NCBI RefSeq assembly: GCF_000426245.1
Contig: NZ_AUEZ01000033.1
Location: 1 to 64,000, forward strand
Length of the DNA stretch: 64,000 bases
Reading direction: 5' to 3'
DNA from: Bradyrhizobium sp. Ai1a-2
Lineage (GTDB): Bacteria; Pseudomonadota; Alphaproteobacteria; Rhizobiales; Xanthobacteraceae
The notes under the pieces are model-generated. The model did not search any database, had not been told where the DNA came from, and saw only the letters and a list, made by a program, of their open reading frames with translations. A program made the translations under genes and the position numbers. This document shows, in pieces, positions 55,064-64,000 of the stretch; position 1 is the first letter of the stretch, and each line of letters begins with the position of its first letter.

Positions 55064-56281
55064 TTAAGCCCCAAAACTCTTCGGTGACCCTGCGACCGCC
55101 TGGGCGCCACCGGTGGCAACCTTCATCACCGCAAGTCCACGCTCATTGGTGCCGTCGGCGCGGAAACGGAACAGGCCGTCAATACCGGCAAAGCCGGAGG
55201 GGTTGGTCAGCGTTTCCTGCTGGAAGCGCTGAGCGCCTTGCGTCCGCGCCAGTGCGGCGACCAACGCCACGGCATCATAGGCGAGCGTCGCGGTGCGCAC
55301 CGGCTCGGAGCCGTACTTGGTGCGGTAGCGACCGGCGAAGGCGCGGAAGCCGGACGGGTCCGGCGCAGCAAACAGGCCGCCCTGCAGCGCCTGGCTCGAG
55401 AACACGCGCGGATTGTCCCACAGGCCGGTGCCGAGGAGCTGGATGTTGCGCAGATTGGCGCCGGCTGCGGTCAGCGCGTCCGCCGTCGCCACCACCGAAT
55501 CACCGTCATCGGCGAGCAACAGCGCATCGGCCTGGCCGAGCGACTGCGCCACGGTACGCGCCGGCGTGGCGCGATCGGCGCCGTATTTTTCGAACGCGAC
55601 AACGCGGCCCTTGCGGCCGGCCACCTGCTTGAATGCCGCCTCGACCACATTGCCATAGGCATTGTCGGGGACCATCGCGGCGAAGGAGCGCTTTCCGATG
55701 CTCGCTGAATATTCGACGATCCGATTGATGTCGGACTCCGGCAGGAAGCTCAGGAGATAGACGCCGCGTCCGGCCACGCTCGAATCTGTCGAGAACGCGA
55801 TCACCGAGATACCGCGCCCGCGCGCCACCTGGGCGACGGCCGGCACCGACTGCGCGAACAGCGGGCCGAGGATGATCTCCGCGCCCTCGCCGATCGCTTG
55901 CTGCGCGCCCTGGGAAGCGCCCTGCGGACTGCCGCCGTCGTCCTTGATCAGGAGCTGGATGTTCGGATTCTGGAATTCCGCCAGCGCCAAGTCAGCGGCG
56001 TTCTTCATTGACTGTCCGGCGAGGCCGGCATTGCCGGCCGCCGACAGCGGCAAGATCAGTCCTACTTTGACCTGCCCGTTACCGATCGCCTGCGGCTGCT
56101 GTTGCGGACCCGCGGGTGACTCCGGCTGCGACGAGGTCGAAAACTGGCTAAGGGTCTGCTGCACCCCCGAGCAGGCGGCCAGCAGCGGAGCACCCAGCAT
56201 CAGGCCGAGTGCGGTCCGGCGGGTCGCGGCGGAACCTTGCGGACCCGAGGATTGCGGTTTGCGGCTATGCGAGCCCACCAT
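55064..56281 (-). CDS. LppC/LpoA-like lipoprotein (penicillin-binding protein activator)
   Basis: The 405-residue product has a Tat-like/lipoprotein signal: AATRRTALGLMLG followed by the lipobox LLAACSG, so it is anchored to a membrane by its Cys. The rest is a periplasmic-binding-protein fold: VKVGLILPLSAAGNAGLAGQ, ALAEFQNPNIQLLIKDDGG, IILGPLFAQSVPAVAQ, YGNVVEAAFKQVAGRKGRVV. In gammaproteobacteria LpoA of this family activates PBP1A; the alphaproteobacterial role is not settled. It is divergent from rsmI, matching the known rsmI-lpoA-yraN association. The ATG 56281 is preferred over one 25 codons upstream. Confidence 0.8.
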   Translation of the reverse strand: MVGSHSRKPQSSGPQGSAATRRTALGLMLGAPLLAACSGVQQTLSQFSTSSQPESPAGPQQQPQAIGNGQVKVGLILPLSAAGNAGLAGQSMKNAADLALAEFQNPNIQLLIKDDGGSPQGASQGAQQAIGEGAEIILGPLFAQSVPAVAQVARGRGISVIAFSTDSSVAGRGVYLLSFLPESDINRIVEYSASIGKRSFAAMVPDNAYGNVVEAAFKQVAGRKGRVVAFEKYGADRATPARTVAQSLGQADALLLADDGDSVVATADALTAAGANLRNIQLLGTGLWDNPRVFSSQALQGGLFAAPDPSGFRAFAGRYRTKYGSEPVRTATLAYDAVALVAALARTQGAQRFQQETLTNPSGFAGIDGLFRFRADGTNERGLAVMKVATGGAQAVAGSPKSFGA

Positions 56282-56509
56282 CTCGTCTCTTCTCTTGACC
56301 GACCGTGCCCGGCCGGGACTCCAACCACTGAACAAATGGAGGATGGAATCAGGCATATTGTCGGCGAATAGTTAACCAAAACAAAGGGATTATCCCCATG
56401 GTGAATTGCCGGCTGTGGACCGCGAACCCCTCACCCACTGCGCAGCACAGTCGCCCCCACTCTGCAAGACGCAAGCACGTTACGGCGCCGGTACTTCCCC
56501 ACTCCTCGT

Positions 56510-56560
56510 TCGAGCACGATCTTTCGGAAAACCGGTGTCCACTTTTCCCGATCATGCTCT
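56510..56560. repeat. Dispersed repeat, GAGCACGATC/GATCATGCTCTA type
   Basis: It reads GAGCACGATCTTTCGGAAAA and ends CGATCATGCTCTAA, the inverted end. It lies in the 290-base gap 56282-56571 before rsmI; there I see no gene, and the promoters for rsmI and the LppC-like gene must flank it. Confidence 0.8.
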
Positions 56561-56571
56561 AAATTGACACT

Positions 56572-57525
56572 ATGCGCGCAAAAGCCAGCTCAAGATACGG
56601 CGCCGACGCCGGAATGGACGTCCCCAACAGGACATTTTCCGTCGCCGGCCATGTGCTGAGCGCGCCAAGGCCGGTTCCCGGCCTCCATCTGGTTGCGACG
56701 CCGATCGGAAATCTTGCCGATATCACCCTCCGCGCGCTGGAGACGCTGGCCGGCGTCGACCTGATCGCCTGCGAGGACACCCGCATCACCCGCCGCTTGA
56801 CCGAGCGTTACGCGATTACGGCGGAGCTGACCCCCTATCACGAGCACAATGCGGCCCAGGCGCGGCCAAAGATCCTGCAGCGGCTGGCCGAGGGCGCCGC
56901 GATCGCGCTGGTTTCCGATGCCGGCACGCCATTGATTTCCGACCCCGGCTTCAAACTGGTGCGCGAGGCCTGCGCCGCCGGGCATCAGGTGATCGCAGTG
57001 CCCGGGGCATCATCGGTGCTGACGGCGCTCTCGGTCGCGGCACTGCCGACCGACCGCTTCTTCTTCGAGGGCTTCTTGCCTGCGAAGGAACAGGCCCGGC
57101 GCACGCGCCTGTCCGAGCTCGCCAGGATCGACTCGACGCTGGTGCTGTTCGAATCCGGCAGCCGCGTGCAGGAGACGCTTACCGACCTCGCTGCGATCAT
57201 GGGCGGGCGCGACGCCGCGATCTGCCGCGAACTGACGAAACTGCACGAAGAGATCAAACGCGCCCCGATCGCCGAACTGGCCGCGGGAAAGGATACGCTG
57301 GAGACGCGCGGCGAATTCGTGCTGGTGATCGGTCCGCCGCCGGCGGATGCGCAGACGATGGGACAGGATCAGCTCGACGAACTGCTGCGCGCACAGCTCC
57401 AGCGCGACAGCGTCAAGGACGCGGTTGCGCATGCGGTCGAGCTTTCCGGCCGGCCGCGCCGCGAGGTCTACGCCCGCGCCCTCGAACTCGCAAAAGAACT
57501 GCGGGGCGACGATGGCCGAGAATGA
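56572..57525 (+). CDS. rsmI: 16S rRNA 2'-O-ribose methyltransferase RsmI
   Basis: RsmI methylates C1402 of 16S rRNA at the 2'-O position. The 317-residue product has the family start [23 protein letters not shown] at about 37, [27 protein letters not shown] and [27 protein letters not shown]. About 35 residues precede the core, so the true start may be an internal ATG (56614); the ATG at 56572 lacks a strong Shine-Dalgarno. It overlaps yraN by 14 bases. Confidence 0.95.
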   Translation: MRAKASSRYGADAGMDVPNRTFSVAGHVLSAPRPVPGLHLVATPIGNLADITLRALETLAGVDLIACEDTRITRRLTERYAITAELTPYHEHNAAQARPKILQRLAEGAAIALVSDAGTPLISDPGFKLVREACAAGHQVIAVPGASSVLTALSVAALPTDRFFFEGFLPAKEQARRTRLSELARIDSTLVLFESGSRVQETLTDLAAIMGGRDAAICRELTKLHEEIKRAPIAELAAGKDTLETRGEFVLVIGPPPADAQTMGQDQLDELLRAQLQRDSVKDAVAHAVELSGRPRREVYARALELAKELRGDDGRE

Positions 57526-57925
57526 CGGCACCTCGCCGCGGGACGCAGCCACAAAACTCGCTTCGCCCGAACGGGTCGCCGCGTTCCAAACCGGGCTGTC
57601 GGCGGAAAGCCGCGCTGCGGCCTATCTGATGGCCAAGGGCTATCGCATCCTCGCCAAGCGCTTCCGCACGCCCTATGGCGAAATCGACCTCGTCGCGCGC
57701 AAGCGCAACCTGCTCGCCTTCGTCGAGGTCAAGGCCCGCGCCAGCTTTGATGAGGCCGCCTATGCCGTCACGCCGCGCCAGCAGCAGCGCATCATCGCCG
57801 CAGCCCAGGCCTGGCTGATGGCGCATCCCGAACATGCGGAATTCGACATGCGTTTCGACGCCATGCTGATTGCGCCCAAGCGTTTGCCGCGCCATCTGTT
57901 GGCGGCGTTCGACGCCAGCGCATGA
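57512..57925 (+). CDS. yraN: YraN-type putative endonuclease (UPF0102)
   Basis: The 137-residue product is a UPF0102 protein related to Holliday-junction resolvases: [41 protein letters not shown] carries the PD-(D/E)xK residues (Glu-Ile-Asp and Glu-Val-Lys). It starts inside the rsmI 3' end. The order rsmI-yraN-gshB is usual in alphaproteobacteria. Activity is unproven. Confidence 0.9.
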   Translation: MAENDGTSPRDAATKLASPERVAAFQTGLSAESRAAAYLMAKGYRILAKRFRTPYGEIDLVARKRNLLAFVEVKARASFDEAAYAVTPRQQQRIIAAAQAWLMAHPEHAEFDMRFDAMLIAPKRLPRHLLAAFDASA

Positions 57926-57953
57926 CTTCCTCGAGAGAGCGGACCCAAAGCCC

Positions 57954-58901
57954 ATGAAATTGAACGTCGCCGTCCAGATGGATCCCATTGAGCGCATCAA
58001 CATTCGCGGCGATTCGACGTTCGCGCTGCTGCTCGAAGCACAGAAACGCGGCCACGGCATTTCCTATTACACGCCGGACAAGCTCTCGCTGCGGGGCGAC
58101 GAGCTGGTCGCGCCGGTGCAGAATCTTTCCGTGCGCGACGAGGTCGGCGATCACTTCACCCTCGGGGAGCCCAAGCGCGAGCCGCTCACCAATTTCGACG
58201 TGATCCTGCTGCGGCAGGACCCGCCGTTCGATCTCGCCTACATCACCTCGACGCATTTCCTCGAGCGCATTCACCCGAAGACCCTGGTCGTCAACAATCC
58301 CGCCAGCGTCCGCAATGCGCCGGAAAAGCTGTTCGTGATGAACTTTCCGCAGCTGATGCCGCCGACCCTGATCTCGCGCGACCTCGACGAGATCAACGCG
58401 TTCCGCGACGAGCATGGCGCTGTCGTCATGAAACCGTTGCACGGCCATGGCGGCGCCGCGGTGTTTCGCGTGATGCCGCAGGACATGAATTTCGGATCGC
58501 TGTTCGACATGTTTACGGTGACGTTCAAGGAGCCATGGGTGATCCAGCGCTTCCTTCCCGAGGTCAAACATGGCGACAAGCGCATCATCCTGGTCAACGG
58601 CGAATTCGCCGGCGCCGTCAACCGCGTGCCGGCGGCGGACGACCTGCGCTCCAACATGGTGCGCGGCGGCGCGGCGCAGTCGACCGAATTGTCCGACCGC
58701 GAGCGCGAGATTTGCACAACCCTCGGTCCGGCCTTGCGCGAGCTCGGCCTGCTGTTCGTCGGCATCGACGTGATCGACGGCTACCTCACCGAGATCAACG
58801 TCACCTCACCGACCGGCATCCGCGCCATCGCGCGGCTCGGCGGCCCGGACGTGGCAGCCAGGATCTGGGACGTCATCGAGGCAAAGCGCGCGAAGTCTTG
58901 A
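57954..58901 (+). CDS. gshB: Glutathione synthetase
   Basis: GshB adds glycine to gamma-glutamylcysteine. The 315-residue ATP-grasp protein has [21 protein letters not shown] at the start, [28 protein letters not shown] (ATP-grasp glycine loop) and [17 protein letters not shown] at the end (metal and substrate residues). It follows yraN by 28 bases on the same strand; the ATG at 57954 gives the family N-terminus. Confidence 0.96.
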   Translation: MKLNVAVQMDPIERINIRGDSTFALLLEAQKRGHGISYYTPDKLSLRGDELVAPVQNLSVRDEVGDHFTLGEPKREPLTNFDVILLRQDPPFDLAYITSTHFLERIHPKTLVVNNPASVRNAPEKLFVMNFPQLMPPTLISRDLDEINAFRDEHGAVVMKPLHGHGGAAVFRVMPQDMNFGSLFDMFTVTFKEPWVIQRFLPEVKHGDKRIILVNGEFAGAVNRVPAADDLRSNMVRGGAAQSTELSDREREICTTLGPALRELGLLFVGIDVIDGYLTEINVTSPTGIRAIARLGGPDVAARIWDVIEAKRAKS

Positions 58902-59061
58902 AGCGCGTCTAGCTTCCTTCCACGCTGAGACCTCTTGTCAGCTTGCGGCAGCGGGCGCAGCATGGTTGCGCTCGCCTTCAGGTGGTGGGGCACGACCTCT
59001 CCGCGGGCGGCAACGCGACGACTGCCAAATATAACTCGACAAGAACCGTTGGAGGAAAAGC

Positions 59062-60033
59062 ATGACAATCAACGTCTCGCGAAGGTCCCTGCTCGCGCTC
59101 GGCGCCGTCCTTGGTGCAAGCACGCTGCTCGGCGGCAGCGCGCTGGCGCGCGCACCGAAGCTCGGCACGCAAACGCCTTATTGGCACCGCTTCATGCTAG
59201 GCGATGCCGAAGTCACCGTCGTCTCCGACGGTCCGCTGCCGCTCGGCGATCCCTCCGGCACATTCACCGGCGTGCCGAAGGAAGAGGTGAAGAAGATGTT
59301 GTCGGACAATTTCCTGTCGCCCGACAATGTGGTGTTGGAGCAGAATTCGCCGATCGTGAACACCGGCGACAAGCTGATCCTGTTCGACACCGGCATGGGC
59401 ACTTCGAAAGCGTTCGGTCCGACCACCGGCCGCCAGCAGAAGAGCATGGCGGAAGCCGGCATCAAGCCTGAAGACATCGACGCCGTTGTCTGCTCGCATG
59501 CGCATATCGACCACATCGGCGGTATCGTCGGCGCCAACGATAAGCCGCTGTTCCCGAACGCGCAGGTCTATATTGCCCAGAGCGACTTCGACTACTGGAC
59601 CGATGAAGGCAAGATGGGCAGCCCGCTGAAGGACTTCGTCGTTCACGCGCGCAAGAATCTCATGCCGGTCCGGGATCGGTTGGTGTTCTTCAAGGACGGT
59701 CAGGAATTCCTGCCCGGCGTGCAGGCGATCGCGGCGCCCGGCCACACCGTCGGCCACCACATCTTCATGGTGAGCTCGGCCGGCAAATCCTTCGCCTTCC
59801 TCGGCGATCTCTCGCACCACTCGGTGCTGCTGCTCGAGCGGCCGCGGATGGAATTCTCCTACGATACCGACCCGAAGCAGGCGGCGGCCTCGCGCGTGAG
59901 ACTGCTGGAGATGCTGGCAGCCAACAAGACGCCCGTAATGTCCTACCACTTCGCCTGGCCCGGCTACGGCCACGTCGCGAAGACCGGCGACGGCTTCCAC
60001 TATTATCCCGAACCGATGCAGATGACGCTGTAA
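59062..60033 (+). CDS. Tat-exported metallo-beta-lactamase-fold hydrolase
   Basis: The 323-residue product starts with a twin-arginine signal (VSRRSLLALGAV, then an Ala/Gly-rich tail ending ALARA). The metal motif SHAHIDHIGG near residue 140 (HxHxDH), the His in APGHTVGHH, the Asp in FLGDLSHHS and the last His in VMSYHFAWPG form a dinuclear site. This resembles periplasmic quorum-quenching or arylsulfatase-like enzymes of the fold; the substrate is unknown. It is distinct from the other Tat-exported MBL protein at 20681. It has GGAGGA before the ATG and follows gshB by 160 bases. Confidence 0.85.
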   Translation: MTINVSRRSLLALGAVLGASTLLGGSALARAPKLGTQTPYWHRFMLGDAEVTVVSDGPLPLGDPSGTFTGVPKEEVKKMLSDNFLSPDNVVLEQNSPIVNTGDKLILFDTGMGTSKAFGPTTGRQQKSMAEAGIKPEDIDAVVCSHAHIDHIGGIVGANDKPLFPNAQVYIAQSDFDYWTDEGKMGSPLKDFVVHARKNLMPVRDRLVFFKDGQEFLPGVQAIAAPGHTVGHHIFMVSSAGKSFAFLGDLSHHSVLLLERPRMEFSYDTDPKQAAASRVRLLEMLAANKTPVMSYHFAWPGYGHVAKTGDGFHYYPEPMQMTL

Positions 60034-60145
60034 GCGCGCGTGGGCTCCGGGACGCCCGCGCGGCAGGTCCCGGAGCTCGTGTTCCCGTAATGTTCTTGAA
60101 CTTGGCGTTGCCTTCGGCTACCCTCGATTGTGGCAAGGGGGCAGC

Positions 60146-61684
60146 ATGGTTCAACGCGTTTCCACCGTCGCTTTCGAGGGGATCGAAGCTCGCGCGGTCG
60201 ACGTGCAGGTACAGGTCGCGCCGGGATTACCGGCGTTTGCGATCGTGGGCCTGCCGGACAAGGCGGTTTCCGAGGCACGCGAGCGGGTTCGCTCGGCGCT
60301 GATCGCCTCCGGTCTCGCCCTGCCGGCGCGCCGGATCATCGTCAACCTGGCGCCGGCCGACCTGCCCAAGGAAGGCAGCCATTACGACCTGCCGATCGCG
60401 CTCGGGCTGATGGCGGCGATCGGTGCGATCCCGCCGGATGCGCTTAACGGCTTCACCGTGCTGGGCGAGCTCGGGCTGGACGGCTCGATCGCGCCGGTTG
60501 CAGGCGTATTGCCGGCGGCGATCGGCGCCAATTCGCGCGACGAGGGGCTGATCTGCCCGGCCGGCTGCGGCTCCGAGGCGGCATGGGCCAGCCCGGACAT
60601 CCAGATCATCGCCGCAAGCTCGCTGATCCAGATCGCCAATCACTTCAAGGGCACGCAGGTGTTGTCGCGCCCGCAACCGAAGGTGCATGAGCAGAAGGAG
60701 ACGCTACTCGACCTGCGCGACATCAAGGGCCAGGAAAGCGCCAAGCGGGCGCTCGAGATCGCGGCGGCCGGCGGGCATCACCTGCTAATGATGGGCTCGC
60801 CCGGCGCCGGCAAGTCGATGCTGGCGGCGCGGCTGCCTTCGATCCTGCCGCCGCTGTCGCCGTCCGAGCTCTTGGAAGTCTCGATGATCGCGTCGGTGGC
60901 CGGCGAGATCCGCGACGGCGCCTTGACGGCACGGCGACCGTTCCGCAGCCCGCATCATTCCGCCAGCATGGCCGCGCTCACCGGCGGCGGCATGCGCGCC
61001 AGGCCCGGTGAGATTTCGCTGGCGCATCAGGGCGTGCTGTTCCTCGACGAACTGCCGGAATTCGATCCACGCGTGCTGGATTCGCTGCGCCAGCCGCTGG
61101 AGACAGGCGAGGTTTCGGTGTCGCGCGCCAACCACCGCGTCACCTATCCTGCGCGTTTCATGCTGGTGTCGGCCATGAATCCGTGCCGCTGCGGTCACGC
61201 CTATGAGCCCGGCTATTCCTGCAAGCGCGGGCCGATCGACCGCTGCACGGCCGATTACCAGATGCGCATCTCCGGTCCGCTGATGGACCGCATCGACCTC
61301 CGGATCGAGGTGCCGGCAGTGACCGCCGCCGACCTGATCCTGCCGCCGCCGGCGGAAGGATCGGCGGAAGTGGCGGCGCGGGTCGCCGCGGCGCGCGACA
61401 TCCAGCTCGCGCGCTATGCCGCCGCCGGCATGCCGAACGTCCGCACCAATGCCGAGGCGCCGTCATCGTTGCTTGAGACCATCGCGCAGCCGGACGCGCA
61501 GGGGCAGAAGCTGTTGCGCGATGCCGCCGAGACCATGCGGCTGACCGCGCGCGGCTATCATCGCGTGCTGCGCGTCGCGCGCACGCTCGCCGATCTCGAC
61601 GGCGCGGAGAAGATCGGCCGATTGCATCTCGCCGAAGCCCTGTCCTATCGCGCGCTGGCCGACGACATCAGGCGCGCGGCGTAA
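60146..61684 (+). CDS. YifB/ComM-type AAA+ ATPase (Mg-chelatase-like)
   Basis: The 512-residue product has an N-terminal Lon-like S5 fold (VQRVSTVAFEGIEARAVDVQV, IVNLAPADLPKEGSHYDLP), a AAA+ domain with Walker A MGSPGAGKSM near residue 220 and LFLDELPEF as Walker B, the zinc cluster NPCRCGHAYEPGYSCKRG, and a C-terminal helical domain (LTARGYHRVLRVARTLADLDG). ComM of this family drives branch migration during natural transformation; in other bacteria the role is open. The ATG at 60146 follows AAGGGG. Confidence 0.92.
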   Translation: MVQRVSTVAFEGIEARAVDVQVQVAPGLPAFAIVGLPDKAVSEARERVRSALIASGLALPARRIIVNLAPADLPKEGSHYDLPIALGLMAAIGAIPPDALNGFTVLGELGLDGSIAPVAGVLPAAIGANSRDEGLICPAGCGSEAAWASPDIQIIAASSLIQIANHFKGTQVLSRPQPKVHEQKETLLDLRDIKGQESAKRALEIAAAGGHHLLMMGSPGAGKSMLAARLPSILPPLSPSELLEVSMIASVAGEIRDGALTARRPFRSPHHSASMAALTGGGMRARPGEISLAHQGVLFLDELPEFDPRVLDSLRQPLETGEVSVSRANHRVTYPARFMLVSAMNPCRCGHAYEPGYSCKRGPIDRCTADYQMRISGPLMDRIDLRIEVPAVTAADLILPPPAEGSAEVAARVAAARDIQLARYAAAGMPNVRTNAEAPSSLLETIAQPDAQGQKLLRDAAETMRLTARGYHRVLRVARTLADLDGAEKIGRLHLAEALSYRALADDIRRAA

Positions 61685-61783
61685 AAATATGTCGCGTCAA
61701 CGCGACGGTAACCAGTTCTCTTTACGCTCCGCCAACCATAAGTCCGCGCGATCGTAGCCGGCTCTGGTTGAGTGAGTGGTGTC

Positions 61784-62251
61784 ATGTTGCGTTTGAAGAT
61801 CCTGGCCTCGGTCGTGCCGCTGGCCGTGTTCGCGCTCGTTGCCCGCGGTGAATTCCTGCCGGGCCCACACCCCTGCATCGAGGCCGGCGGGGCTACGGTG
61901 CAGATCGCGTCAATCCCCTGGCTCGCGCAGCTCCATGTCAGCTTCACGGACGATCCCGCTGCTGCCACAGTGCGGGTTCAAGTCGCAGATAGCGCGGAAA
62001 CCGCCGATTTCGCCGTCATCGATGATATCGACGACGCCGAGCCCGGTGCGTGCGAAGCCAACGGCATGCCGCAACTTGTGGCGATCTCGGCCACTTCAGG
62101 CGCAACTGACCCGGTGATCTATCTTTCGCAAGATGGCCCGGCCGACTACCGGATCTTTGTCCATTCCAGAAGCTTCTCGGCGCGCGAAGCCGCAGCGCTG
62201 ATCGTCGGCGCACATGGCGGACATCGTCGCCTGCAGGCCGCAGCGCTGTAG
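61784..62251 (+). CDS. Exported protein of unknown function
   Basis: The product of about 155 residues has a signal peptide (LKILASVVPLAVFALVARG). The mature part is acidic with strands such as VRVQVADSAETADFAVIDDIDD, then DPVIYLSQDGPADYRIFVHSRSFSAREAAALIVGAHGG. I do not recognise a domain. A GTG at 61772 would add four residues. It lies between the YifB gene and the convergent SDR gene. Confidence 0.7.
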   Translation: MLRLKILASVVPLAVFALVARGEFLPGPHPCIEAGGATVQIASIPWLAQLHVSFTDDPAAATVRVQVADSAETADFAVIDDIDDAEPGACEANGMPQLVAISATSGATDPVIYLSQDGPADYRIFVHSRSFSAREAAALIVGAHGGHRRLQAAAL

Positions 62252-62277
62252 AGGACGATCGGCGTTTCACCGACCGA

Positions 62278-63135
62278 CTATCGGCGCGTGTCGGGGTGCG
62301 ATAGGTCTGCGAAGTCCGTAGAGGCACTGATGTCGGCCCATTCCGCCGCCTCAGCCTGCCGCGCTGCTTCGGCCTCACCGCATAAACGCAGAGCGGCCTT
62401 GCCGAGCACGAGATGCGCAGGCAGCGCATCCCGGGTGGTCAGGTCTACGATGACCTTGGCAATCTTCGCGGGATCACCGATCTCGCGGCCGACGGAGGTC
62501 TTCATCGCGCCGATCATGGCGCCGACGCTGGCCTCATATTCCGGAAGCAACGGTGGCGCACTATCGGTCGCGGCGGCGACCCAGCCGGTGCGCATCCCGC
62601 CCGGCTCGACCGCGACCATCTTGACCCCAAATCCGGAAACTTCTTTTGCCAGCACTTCGGTGAAGCCGCCGACGGCCCACTTCGCCGCCTGATATGCGGC
62701 CAGGCCGGGCGTGCTGAGACGTCCGCCGAGCGAGGAAATGTTGATGATGTAGCCCGACCGCTGCCTGCGCATCGCCGGCAGCGCCGCGCGCGTCAGATTG
62801 ACGACGCCGTAGAAGTTGGTCTCGATCTGCAGACGGAAGTCCGCCTCAGCGGTCTGCTCGAAGGGCGTAACATGGCCGTAGCCGGCATTGTTGACCACGA
62901 CATCCAGGCGCCCGAAGGCCTCGATCGCGAAATCCACCGCCGCCTGCGCGGCCTCGGCGTTTGTTACATCGAGTGCGAAGATTCGCAGATCGCCGCCGCG
63001 CAACGCCTGCAAGCGCTCGAGCCGGCGCGGATCGCGTGCGGTCGCGACAACCCGTTCGCCCGCGGCAACCGCCGCCTCGACGATCGACCGGCCGAGCCCG
63101 CGAGCCGCACCGGTAACCAGCCAGATCTTTGACAT
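62278..63135 (-). CDS. SDR family oxidoreductase
   Basis: The 285-residue product is a classical short-chain dehydrogenase: TGAARGLGRSIVEAA (TGxxxGxG), DVVVNNAGYGH (NNAG), ISSLGGRLSTPGLAAYQAAKWAV (Ser, Tyr and Lys of the catalytic triad), then VEPGGMRTGW. The substrate is unknown. The ATG at 63135 gives the family N-terminus MSKIWLVTGAARGLG; 54 codons more are open upstream but read through the region before the kinase gene. Confidence 0.9.
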   Translation of the reverse strand: MSKIWLVTGAARGLGRSIVEAAVAAGERVVATARDPRRLERLQALRGGDLRIFALDVTNAEAAQAAVDFAIEAFGRLDVVVNNAGYGHVTPFEQTAEADFRLQIETNFYGVVNLTRAALPAMRRQRSGYIINISSLGGRLSTPGLAAYQAAKWAVGGFTEVLAKEVSGFGVKMVAVEPGGMRTGWVAAATDSAPPLLPEYEASVGAMIGAMKTSVGREIGDPAKIAKVIVDLTTRDALPAHLVLGKAALRLCGEAEAARQAEAAEWADISASTDFADLSHPDTRR

Positions 63136-63458
63136 GCTCTGTCCCTCGGTGCGGGCCAGTAGCCGCGCCGGGCCGATGTACGGACGGCGCGCTACAATTT
63201 GGTGTCCGGAACCGAAACTCCGATTGCAATTGTAGCTTCGCCCTCGGCCGGTCTGGTCCCGAGCGCTGCCTCCGCAACCGGGCAAGCAGTGGACCACCCC
63301 GCGCTCGATGCAGTTAACGCTTCATCAACCCTGTTCTCATGGCGGACCGGAACTCGGCGCGGTTTCAAGCACTTTGCAAGGTCGCCGACGCATCGTCGAC
63401 CCAATATGCAAGGCGGCTCAAGCCGCCAGTCTTGAGGTGGGTGATCAGGGGATCGGCG
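63136..63458. other. 323-base divergent region
   Basis: No gene or clear element was recognised between the SDR gene and the kinase gene. A TTAACG/CATTAA-like A/T-richer patch at 63310-63335 is the only local change; promoters for both genes are expected here. Confidence 0.4.
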
Positions 63459-64000
63459 ATGACGTGGACCTATCGACTGAGGCTCCGCTTGCTTCGGTTC
63501 GGGCGGCGTCATCCCTGGACCGTCTTCATCCTCCGCGCCTTCATCGTCTTCGCCGCGGCCTTCGGCGGCGGCTATGGATTGCTTGTTGGCGCCGTTTCCG
63601 ATCGTGACCCGCGCGCGATTGCTGTAGGTGTCAGCCTGCTGTTCGCGCTCGCCTGCGTGGCGCTGGTCGTGCTGGGTGTCCGGCTGCGGATGATGCGCGG
63701 GAAGCTGCGCATGATCGCAGAGCACAACGAGGCGCTTGCCGACCGCAACTGGGAACTGCAGGAAGCCGAAGCGCGTGCGCGCAGCCTGTTCGAATCGCAA
63801 AGCGACCTGATCGTGCTGCGTGACAACAATGGCATGATCACCTTCGTCAACGACACCTATTGCGACCTCGCCGAAAAACCGCGCGGCGAACTGATCGGCA
63901 GCCATTTCGCCTTCGAAGTGCTCGAACAGGGCGACACCGCGATCGAGGCAAGCGGCACCCGCACCTACGACCAGAAGATCGCGGGTCCTTCCGGGCCGCG
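63459..64000 (+). CDS. PAS-domain sensor histidine kinase, N-terminal part
   Basis: An open frame starts at ATG 63459 (AGGGGAT upstream) and runs to the window end, so the gene is cut. The first 181 residues have two membrane spans (about 20-40 FILRAFIVFAAAFGGGYGLL and about 55-75 LLFALACVALVVLGV), a coiled-coil linker (about 80-110, HNEALADRNWELQEAEARAR) and the start of a PAS domain (LFESQSDLIVLRDNNGMITFVNDTY). This is the N-terminus of a membrane-bound hybrid or simple sensor kinase; the kinase core would lie beyond the window. Confidence 0.8.
   Translation, partial: MTWTYRLRLRLLRFGRRHPWTVFILRAFIVFAAAFGGGYGLLVGAVSDRDPRAIAVGVSLLFALACVALVVLGVRLRMMRGKLRMIAEHNEALADRNWELQEAEARARSLFESQSDLIVLRDNNGMITFVNDTYCDLAEKPRGELIGSHFAFEVLEQGDTAIEASGTRTYDQKIAGPSGP

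Overview
The window is chromosomal DNA of an alphaproteobacterium of the Bradyrhizobium/Nitrobacteraceae type. The evidence is the GC-rich coding style, the uppP / GST-like fzlA / queG neighbourhood, the infC-rpmI-rplT-pheS-pheT cluster, the dnaK-dnaJ / grpE-hrcA / rph-rdgB-hemW order, and many copies of palindromic repeats that I associate with Bradyrhizobium genomes. This assignment rests on gene content and recalled gene order; no search was run.

Layout. 1-4278 is an accessory block. It holds the right end of an IS21-family element, a small membrane protein, an exported hydrolase, and a two-gene unit with visibly lower GC: a YwgA-like protein followed by a SAMHD1/YwfO-type HD phosphohydrolase. 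The block ends at the 3' end of tRNA-Leu(CAG). 4520-13769 holds an NDUFA9-like reductase, uppP, fzlA, queG, an odd pair (a PhoU/DUF47-like helical protein and a pyruvate phosphate dikinase homologue lacking its PEP domain), an NTF2-like protein and a hydrolase. 13996-20529 is the translation cluster. infC uses an ATT start, and a DUF559 nuclease gene with palindromic repeats sits between pheS and pheT. 20681-28566 holds exported enzymes, a structured repeat element, and a nickel uptake circuit: a TonB receptor diverging from nikR around a full NikR operator.

28568-35842 holds an EmrAB-type efflux pair, nth, a DUF2244 protein, an AraC-alkyltransferase fusion, a GNAT enzyme, gpmA and dapB. 35973-42798 is a minus-strand secretion locus: a protein made almost only of RTX nonapeptides, its ABC exporter and adaptor, a LuxR-type regulator and an exported M23 peptidase. 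43189-45535 holds DUF1330, pyrF, an FMN reductase and a PmtA-like methyltransferase. 45828-54985 is the heat-shock and nucleotide-hygiene region (dnaJ, dnaK, grpE, hrcA, rph, rdgB, hemW). 55064-64000 holds a LppC-like lipoprotein, rsmI, yraN, gshB, a Tat-exported metallo-beta-lactamase-fold enzyme, a YifB-type ATPase, an SDR enzyme and the start of a PAS sensor kinase.

The strongest candidates for something new are the HD/YwgA pair beside the tRNA, the PhoU-like plus PEP-less PPDK pair, the pure-RTX secretion locus with its M23 peptidase, and the repeat families. One repeat end (TAGAGCATGATC-like) supplies the stop codon of five separate genes in this window.
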